The notes under the pieces: generated by a model | What the model was told of the DNA's origin: nothing | Seen by the model: the letters and a program-made list of their open reading frames with translations, nothing else | The model's database searches: none | Program-made: the position numbers and the translations under genes | From: Adiantum capillus-veneris | Taxonomy: Eukaryota > Streptophyta > Polypodiopsida > Polypodiales > Pteridaceae | Assembly (NCBI GenBank): GCA_014529385.2 | Contig: CM043956.1 | Span: 60,583,120 to 60,647,119, forward strand | DNA: 64,000 nt | Direction of reading: 5' to 3' | In this document: one piece after another, positions 57,187 through 64,000 of the stretch | Position numbering within the stretch: the first letter of the stretch is position 1 | Layout: each line of letters starts with the position of its first letter

Positions 57187-58080
57187 CCCCCTCTCAGCTT
57201 CTAGACGGGAAACAAGTCCAAGGTAGTTGGCATGAGAGGATAATATCGCTTGTGGAAGAGGTTTGGTGAAGATATAGCAGGGTTGTTTGATGTTGGAATA
57301 TACTCTAGTTGAATATAGCATGCTTGGTCTTCTCATGAACAAAATGATACTGTATCTCTATATGCTTGGTTCGGGCATGGAACACCGAATTCCTTGCAAT
57401 GGCTATAGAATTTTGGTCGGCAGAGTGCATCATGGTCGTCTGTTGGGGAAATTTCATCTCTGAAAGTAGCCTCTGTAACCACAGTGACTCACATGTAGCA
57501 TTGTAAACAACCCTGTACTTTGCCTTTGTGGAAGATAAGGAAAGTGTCGGCTGTTTCTTGTTGCTTCATGAAATTTCTCCCGAGCCAAAAGTAAATGTGT
57601 AACTTGTAGTCGGCCGCCGTCCATCTGTATCTCCATCCCAATCTGAAGCACTCCATCCTTGTAGAATGATCTTGGAGTCTGTACCTCCAGCCGCATAGTT
57701 AATGCCTAGTGACTTGGTCGCCTTTAAATACTGCAGACTTCAAATAGAGTGTTGAGAACCCAAATAAGAGAACCGACCAATTTTCGATACTTTGTAGCAT
57801 CTGCTACATGTGGGGTCATATTGTGACAACGTTTGATGGGGATCCATATGGGTTGAGATAGGTTTACACTCAGCCATACCAAATGCCCAACAACCCTTGG
57901 ATATAGCGTTCGAAACATACCCTCCTTTGTTTGCCATATCTCCAATTCAAGAAAGTAGTGAAGCAAGTTGAGATTTGTCATCTCAAAATCCTTAGCCAAG
58001 GTGTCCATAGTAGTGTGGATGTGCTCAACATGGCTACTTGTAATCACAAGATCGTCCACATAGAGGATAATAAGAGTCAT
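57187..58080 (-). pseudogene. Copia RT C-half and RNase H
   Basis: The minus strand from 58080 gives LIILYVDDLVITSSHVEHIH (the catalytic YVDD motif), LAKDFEMTNLNLLHYFLELE, ATKYRKLVGSLIWVL, then RNase H pieces at 57700-57250 (ITNYAAG-like, TKHIEIQYHFVHEK-like in shifted frames), ending at the polypurine tract. It supplies the RT half missing at 53402. Frameshifts and stops are present. Confidence 0.8.
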
Positions 58081-58194
58081 GGGAACCGGCCCATAGGGCG
58101 GTAGACTTCAGCTTTCGCCCGAATCTTTACTTGACTTTACGACACAAAGAAACTTCACGAATAAACCTGTGATTGGAATTAACACTTTACACAA

Positions 58195-58445
58195 ACTACG
58201 GCATGGGAGCTAGAGTGATTCCAAGCAGACATGGACACCTTGTAGGCCCCAAAGACTGGCGCCCCTTTTGGTATTTCTTTACCTTGTTTAAACTTGGGAG
58301 AAAACTTGCAAGTTCCTACGAGCTGTCCCGCTTCTACCGGGCTAAAAATGGCCTACTCTAGCCCGATTTCGGCAGCATAACCGCAGTAGGAGGCTTTACA
58401 GACAAAATCCCCATGCCAAAGCTGATTTCCCGGTGCATACGAGCA
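58195..58445. repeat. LTR-like repeat, copy 2 (direct repeat of 40475-40715)
   Basis: Same orientation and order of blocks as copy 1 at 40475. Together they bracket about 17.5 kb of the SPP intron. The sequence after 58445 no longer matches copy 1. Confidence 0.65.
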
Positions 58446-58929
58446 TTCTTGCTGGCTCAAACTATAAATATTGTATGTTTGACTATTGTGCCCTACACAT
58501 TTTATTCCATTTATGGATATGATGAAAACCTTTACCATCAAATTTTACGCACCTAATGTACTAAACACTACATCTATTTCCACCTTGCTTTACGTCCCCT
58601 AGGTGTTGAAACAACACCTGCCAGATCATGCATGCGTGACATAGTCAGGGGCATCATTGGTTGCATCTTACCTTGTTTAAGGCTTTTACCATTGCTTTTG
58701 TATATTTTGAAAAAGAAGTTGGGACTTTTGACTTGATATCTTGGAGTTTATTTTTGGGCCCAAGCCTGTGCCGGTAGCACACGTGTGCGCGTGTGCCTAC
58801 AAACTTGTGGTTTTGTGTGGGGTATGTTTGCATGCCAACAGTATGGCTATATGTAATTGGATTCTAATGGTGGTGGTTTCTCAGATACTTTGGAGTCTGC
58901 ATGTAACACCTTTTTTATTTTTTGGCAAG

Positions 58930-59116
58930 GTTTGAGGCACACATGGAGATGCACGTGGGTTCGGTTGACGAAGAAGAAAACGAGCAAGGCATTGCTCATA
59001 TGATAGAACATGTTACCTTCCTGGGCAGTAAAAAGAGAGAACAGCTCTTAACACATGGCGCTCGATCAAACGCTTACACAGATTTTCATCATACTGTTTT
59101 TCATGTGCACGCTCCT
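58930..59116 (+). CDS. SPP: Stromal processing peptidase exon with HxxEH zinc site
   Basis: Completes the split Arg codon and encodes FEAHMEMHVGSVDEEENEQG then IAHMIEHVTFLGSKKREQLL and GARSNAYTDFHHTVFHVHAP. HMIEH (58997-59011) is the inverted zinc motif of M16 peptidases: two His bind zinc and Glu is the catalytic base. The block from SNAYTDFHHTVFH is nearly invariant in plant SPP. I place the end at 59116 (GTACTT donor), giving an 87-nt intron and a protein join HAP|GTNEAML close to homologues. The stronger-looking GTAAGT at 59156 is also in phase but would add 13 hydrophobic residues and leave a 48-nt intron. Confidence 0.92.
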
Positions 59117-59203
59117 GTACTTGTTCCGGTACTACCATATTTATCTGTTATTTTGGTAAGTTCCATTTTTAGAGTTAGGGGTAATGTTCTTTTTTGATAA
59201 CAG

Positions 59204-59251
59204 GGGACGAATGAGGCGATGCTTCCACGAGTTCTGGATACGTTACACGAG
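59204..59251 (+). CDS. SPP: Stromal processing peptidase micro-exon (16 codons)
   Basis: The acceptor GATAACAG ends at 59203 and the donor GAG|GTACAT is at 59251. It encodes GTNEAMLPRVLDTLHE, aligned with the LFPSVLDALNE helix of plant SPP. Phase 0 at both ends. Confidence 0.88.
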
Positions 59252-59365
59252 GTACATTGCATAATCTTTTAGGTGGAAATCTGAGAGATGGCTCCTCTTT
59301 AGGGATGGAGTCCGCATGAATTTTGCAGCTTGCTTCAAACTTATGTAACTCTGCTATTTTTTTAG

Positions 59366-59473
59366 ATTGCTTTTATGCCCAAAATTGTGGAGTCTCGTGT
59401 AGAAAAAGAGAGAAAGGCAATTCTTTCAGAATTGCAAATGATGAATACAATCGAATATAGAGTTGATTGCCAA
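59366..59473 (+). CDS. SPP: Stromal processing peptidase exon with distal Glu region
   Basis: The acceptor TTTTTTTAG ends at 59365 and the donor CAA|GTAAGA is at 59473. Thirty-six codons encode IAFMPKIVESRVEKERKAIL and SELQMMNTIEYRVDCQ, nearly identical in pattern to plant SPP; the EKERKAIL segment holds the acidic residue expected to be the third zinc ligand of M16 enzymes. Phase 0. The next expected exon (beginning like LLQHLHSEN) is not found before the window ends. Confidence 0.93.
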
Positions 59474-60209
59474 GTAAGAATCTCCTTTTTTATTTGCTTC
59501 TTGAAAAGGGAAAAAGATTTGTTTATCCATTCCCTCTATTTGTTGCTCTTTTGAACTATTTTAAATAACAAAAGCTTGTCCTTTTTTAAACAAGGTCGTC
59601 TACAGTAGACGAAGGCACTGCCTTCGATTGGGGGGTCTCAATAATTGACTCATTTTATGGTCAGCTTTACATTCAAAAGCACAAAAAAAAAAAACGTTCT
59701 TCATTCAGTCATGCCCATACAAATAAAGGATTAGATATGGGTAATTGCAGTAAGTTGATTATAAGTGGGGAAGGAAAGGGGAGCATGAACGCCACCATAC
59801 TAGAAATCCTCAAATGCATTCATGCAAGGTCCATCAAATTTAAACACTAGGAAATGAAATAACTTTGCTAAGAGAGGAGAATTTGGAGTATTTCAGAAAG
59901 AGAGATCAAAGCAACTAATCAAGCATGATGGGCCTTGGACAAGCCAGCCATAGTTGTTAAATTGAGGGGAGGGGCTTCCTTAGATCTCTTTCAAGTCTAT
60001 TGGCACTAGTATATCAAGCCTTGGCAAATCAGCGAGTGTTAAACATGATCACCATTGACAACAAACTCTGTATCAGAATGAGCAATATTTATCACAACAA
60101 TCAATTTGTTTGAGTTGATTTGGAGAGTGATCCGTGACTACCATCAAATTCGACAATTGTCTGAAAGCGCGATGATCTTACAAGCATAAAGGGCCTCTCA
60201 TTTTTCTGA
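59474..60209. other. SPP: Start of the next SPP intron
   Basis: AT-rich sequence without coding signal after a canonical donor. It is presumed intronic because no following exon is seen up to 64000. Confidence 0.6.
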
Positions 60210-60218
60210 AACAATTTA

Positions 60219-60713
60219 GGGAAAATTACCAAAATACCCCTCTAATTTGTGGAAATTCCCACAATACCCCTCAAATTTCAATAATTCCCCAAATACCCTT
60301 GTATCTATTTTAACTGGATTGTTCACGATTTCCTAATCTTTATTCTTTTTTGACAATGTATCTCCGTTTTTTAGTGCTTATCATGTAATTTGTCACAAAT
60401 TACCTCCCAAAAAAAGACAATTATGTCTAAAAATAATGAAGCAATTCATCTCCAAAGCCTACATAACCAGCTCAATTTCTAGTTTCAGTATCTTGTATTC
60501 ATAGACAATCGGTCTTCTTATGAAAAGCTACAATTTGTTTAATTTTTGGATAAATTTACTCTTACAACCAGGGGTATTTTGGGAATTTTGGAAAATTTGA
60601 AGGGCATTTTGGGAATTTTTGACAATATATGAGGGGTATACTGGGAATTTTTGAAATTTGAAGGGTATTTTGGGAATTTCCACAAATTAGAGGGGTATTT
60701 TGGTAATTTTCCC
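60219..60713. mobile_element. Mutator-like MITE with long TIRs and 9-bp duplication
   Basis: A 495-bp element. The left end GGGAAAATTACCAAAATACC and the reverse complement of the right end are identical for the first 43 bases, and similarity continues to about 80 bases. AACAATTTA is exactly duplicated at 60210-60218 and 60714-60722; 9-bp duplications with long inverted repeats are characteristic of Mutator-like elements. The arms are made of repeated CCCAAAATACCCCTC-type units spaced ~20 bp. No transposase. Confidence 0.9.
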
Positions 60714-60722
60714 AACAATTTA

Positions 60723-61862
60723 TGGTACATGTGAACTAGAACATGAGATTTTAGCCATCCCATTTTTGCTTCACTAATGAATCAGCAACATGCAATCAAA
60801 CGATCAATAACATATTTATAAACAATGAGATCAATAACATATTTATAAACAATGAGACCCTTCGCAACAACGAAGCGTTGGCCATTATTTTCAAGGATTT
60901 CATTGACATCAACTTGTGATCAAGTAAATTACATACAAAACAATGTACTGGTTGGAGTCCACTGTGAGAGGCACTTGGTTGTGACAAGTCATACTCTTCA
61001 AAAGAATCTTCCTTTGTGCTTCCAAGGAAAGCGATCAATAGTAGAGGCTATGAATGTAAGACATACAACTATAAACGTAAGAAAAGAGGATGAATAAATG
61101 GCCTCAAACACAGGGTGCTGGCTCCGTTTGACTGCAAATGCAACAACCTTCAATATAAGAAACACTGCAATTGAGTACATGGTAGCGATAACTCACAATC
61201 CTACCAGTAATATGCAAAACCTTAGAAAGCTATGAACAGGATTCAATAGAAAAAGACAAAAGCACACGTCCTTATGTGTGGAAGACCATGACATTGAGCA
61301 ACATTAGCAAATTCAGTGGATAGTATCACTTACACAAAGCAGGCCAAGCTGTTTGAAAGCTTCACCAGAGAAGAAACTTCTTTCCTTATTTGATGACATA
61401 TTCAAGGAAAAGGGTCGAAAGGAGGAAGAAAAGATGGTTACCTTATATGTGTGCTGCCACTGTCTGATTGTCTACTAGCATTGGAGCTGTGTGCCAGTGG
61501 TGTGAGGAAAAAAAGACTAAGTTACTTGCAAAAATCTGCATAACAGCCAGAAAAGGGTCGAAAGGAGGCAGAAAAGATGGTTACCTTAGCGGAACGATCT
61601 GAGAAAACTTGACTTTTCCAATGAGGGAGAAATGCCTCAGGCTGATAGTCCATGGCTGGCAGACAAAGACAAACAGGAAGAGAGATAGAGAACAAGATCT
61701 ATAGTGAATTTTCAAATAATCACATGGCAGAATAGGCAGCGGAAGATGCAATGAAGACAAGAACTGGCCTCCGATCTGTTGGACACTCGGCTCCGATAAG
61801 ATCCTTTGACACTAGACACTTGCAATCCCGCATAGATGAACCAATGAAAGTGTGGAGAAGAA
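60723..61862. other. Intronic stretch without recognised gene
   Basis: Short local duplications are visible, such as GATCAATAACATATTTATAA twice near 60802-60850 and AGAAAAGGGTCGAAAGGAGG-like twice near 61410 and 61550. No coding domain is recognised. Confidence 0.4.
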
Positions 61863-62257
61863 ATGAAATGAAATGAAATGTTATATTAATGTCTTCAAAA
61901 GGCCAAAATGACCTATGAGACCAAAAAGTTACAATTGGTGAATCTGATACCATGTCTGAGTATCCATGTGCTCTTGGTATCTAGCTGAATCAGGTCGTGG
62001 CGTATGAGTCTGGTGGTCTGTGTCCGTGTGAGAGACATGGAGGGTGCATCTAGGGAGTATTGAAACGGGGGCAATCTATCCATGTTGAAACCATGCAATT
62101 GGAACCATGCTGTCATCTATCCATACCAACATACTGTATCGCCTTGTAGAGGTAGTTGAAGAAATGAAATGTTATATTAACGTCTTCAAAAGGCCAAAAT
62201 GACCTATGAGACCAAAAAGTTACAATTGGTGACCTGATACCATGTTTGAGTACGGAA
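61863..62257 (-). repeat. Truncated LINE copy between two 3'-end repeats
   Basis: The blocks at 61863-61965 and 62160-62257 are near-identical (both with CTTCAAAAGGCCAAAATGAC and AAAAAGTTACAATTGGTGA). Between them the minus strand encodes MTAWFQLHGFNMDRLPPFQY, a copy of the LINE segment at about 63110-63210. This is a short copy with an internal deletion joined to its 3' UTR, next to the 3' UTR of the larger LINE. Confidence 0.75.
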
Positions 62258-63343
62258 ATTACAGAGTTACAAAGAACTAAATCTAAAACACTAAGGAGGA
62301 AGGAATTAGGGGGGGAGGGGGGTTTTGTGGGTTCAGATGAAATCTCTCATTGGTCGCTGTCGGATCTCATCGACCTCCTCCATGGTCAGTACTCTGGTTG
62401 GGCGTCTTGCATGTCGAGCTAGAGTGATCTGTATCTTTTGTTGCAGCCTTCGTCGGTAGCGGGAGACCCCCCGAGGTCGTGGATGCCTCGATCTGCCAAG
62501 CTCCGTGGCTCGATCAAGCAGTGTACCTCTAGTATGAGTAGGCTCTGAGATCTGCTGTAATGACTGCTCCGTTGGCTCTTCTCTGGTTGGTGTAAAGAAA
62601 TCTGTGATTCGTCTCTGAGACTGTCTTTCCTCTGATGTCCTCAGCAAGCTCTCCCTAAGTCTGCGCAGCTCTAGCAGGAACAATCCGAGACACCTCTAAT
62701 CCTTGTATCTCATGACTCTAGAAAAAGGTCCGAACCCTTCTCTGAACAGGCAGTGGAAGCGGCCGCGTATCTCATAGTATGCCGGGCAGTGACATGTGTA
62801 GTGCAATTCTGTCTCTGGCTCTAAGTTACATAGGTGACATATCCTAGCTCCTGTCGGCACCCCTCGAAAACGGCCAGTCTCGATTTGGAGCTGATGTGAG
62901 GATGTGCGTATCTGTCCAATAGCGCATCTTATCCCATGAGAGAAGTGTGTGTCCATGTATGCAGGCCTAGTCACAAAGCCGTCCTCCGTGAGTTGGAGAA
63001 TATGCTCTTTGTAGAAGGCCATCTTCGTGCCTAGCTCCTGTGTCGGCTGTATCCATGTGCTCTTGGTATTAGCTGAATCAGATGCTGACGTGAGTCTGGT
63101 GATCTCTGTCTGTGTGAGGGACAGAGAGGGTGCATCCAGGGAGTATTGAAGCGGAGGTAATCTATCCATGTTGAGACCATGCGACTGAAACCATGCTGTC
63201 ATCTGTCCATACCAACATGCTGTATCGCATTGTAGAGCTAGTTGTCGAGATGACTCCACGGCAAGCCGAGCATATCTCTCCCTGGGGAGATCCCATAGAC
63301 CGTGCATAAAGGAAACTGATCTCGTCAATGCCTCCACCACGAA

Positions 63344-63420
<77 letters not shown>

Positions 63421-64000
63421 CGGCTAGCTCAGCTCGGATAATCTCATGTTGTACTGAGGCCTTAGCCCGAATCATCCGAGCGATCATGGAGACCAGAGGC
63501 CTCTCCATACATCTCCATCCGTTTGTGTTGCCAGATGTCCCCTGGTGGTCTACTGAGGGTCCCCATACCTGAACTCCATAGAGCATAGCTGGAGTCACTA
63601 GAGTGTCAAAAAGCCAGAGCTTTGTTCGCGGTTCTTGAAACTGAACCTGCGAACACACCCTCTCCAGTCCTCCCAAAGCTGCATATACTCTCGTCAGTCT
63701 AGTCTCTGATGCTCTCCTTACTGACAACACCGGTCCAACGAAGACTACCCCAAGATAAGTATATGCATATGTGTACTTCACAGTCTCCTGGCCATACATA
63801 AATGTGGGTGCCGACCTCGTGACCCACTGTGGTGTGGTGTTGAACACCATAACCTTGGTTTTCCCCAGATTGACAGACAATCCACTGTCACGAGCAAATG
63901 TATGTAGAGCATCCAAATGACACTGCATCCCCTCTGGAGAGTCAGAAATCAGCACAATATCATCAGCATATAGTAACAACGGAATCCATGTCCCTGCTAG
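62258..64000 (-). pseudogene. LINE ORF2, C-terminal part, minus strand
   Basis: Runs off the right edge. From 63979 the minus strand reads MLLYADDIVLISDSPEGMQC (the YADD catalytic motif of LINE reverse transcriptase), LSVNLGKTKVMVFNT, YTYLGVVFVGPVLSVRRASE, WLFDTLVTPAMLYGVQVWGP, then after a poly-proline tract SFMHGLWDLPRERYARLAVE and a zinc-knuckle CHLCNLEPETELHYTCHCPA near 62830. After a stop at 62696 the frame continues with an Arg-rich tail to 62333. It is a different LINE family from 42994-47502: the RT-thumb and zinc regions differ and it has YADD rather than FADD. Confidence 0.85.
63344..63420. repeat. G77 homopolymer within the LINE ORF
   Basis: Seventy-seven consecutive G on the plus strand, read as about 25 prolines in the LINE frame between RAELAA and FVVEALTRSV. 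It may be a real expansion or an assembly/consensus artefact. Confidence 0.95.

Larger units (their letters stand above)
38361..58929 (+). other. SPP: Giant SPP intron (20,569 nt) filled with nested transposons
   Basis: The donor GTAAGT at 38361 and the acceptor TTTTTTGGCAAG ending at 58929 are canonical, and the flanking exons join in phase across a conserved motif (PANR|FEAHMEMHVGS). The intron carries plus-strand LINEs, minus-strand LTR and Copia elements, and hAT-like elements. Introns between later exons of the same gene are about 50-115 nt, so this one has expanded by insertion. Confidence 0.9.

Noticed and set aside
59117-59155. Extension of the SPP exon to the GTAAGT donor at 59156
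   Set aside because: In phase and a better consensus donor, but it would add a hydrophobic stretch absent from homologues as I know them and leave a 48-nt intron; kept only as an alternative.
63344-63420. A functional poly-proline domain in the LINE protein
   Set aside because: The pure homopolymer indicates a repeat expansion or artefact, not a selected protein segment.

Overview
This window looks like nuclear DNA from a land plant with a large, transposon-rich genome. The plant assignment rests on one real host gene, a chloroplast stromal processing peptidase (SPP, an M16 zinc protease that removes transit peptides), plus plant-type Gypsy, Copia, LINE, hAT, Mutator-like and CACTA-like elements. 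A fern or other seed-free plant is my guess from gene divergence, repeat load and microsatellite density; the sequence does not prove it. I see no organelle, bacterial, rRNA, intact tRNA or CRISPR feature.

Layout. 0-4.3 kb: decayed LTR-retrotransposon ends (retropepsin remnant, two polypurine-tract/LTR starts, a four-copy repeat inside an LTR). 4.3-6.7 kb and 14.2-11.0 kb: two inverted, stop-ridden copies of one unrecognised protein-kinase-like gene with a coiled-coil tail; the second is interrupted by a 1.3-kb CACTA-like element. 7.9-8.5 kb: nine copies of a ~63-bp repeat just upstream of a nearly full-length hAT transposase pseudogene (8.6-10.8 kb). 14.3-16.3 kb: Gypsy pol remnant. 17.6-19.1 kb: Copia remnant ending at a (CT)n array. 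19-22.5 kb: mostly unassigned. 22.5-28.2 kb: a minus-strand LTR element split by a plus-strand LTR element with exact 5-bp target duplications, itself split by a hAT-like non-autonomous element with exact 8-bp duplications. 28.2-36.1 kb: Gypsy integrase, gag/protease and LTR pieces.

37.1-59.5 kb: the 5' half of SPP on the plus strand. The exon ending at 38,360 and the exon starting at 58,930 join in phase across a 20,569-nt intron and carry conserved sequence up to and including the HxxEH zinc site. The intron holds a truncated LINE, a longer LINE inserted in the microsatellite of a hAT-like element, an RT-less LTR element nested in another LTR element, a small hAT MITE nested in that, and a Copia element in permuted order around a single LTR. 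After 59,473 the next expected SPP exon is not visible, so a second long intron runs past the window; it holds a Mutator-like MITE with 9-bp duplications and a minus-strand LINE carrying a 77-nt G homopolymer.

Most transposon genes are broken, often by TAG/TGA codons where a related copy keeps CAG, TGG or CGA. The main results are the giant SPP intron, a recurring hAT-like family (three copies with CATAGTTAC-type ends and 8-bp duplications), and the paired kinase-like pseudogenes.
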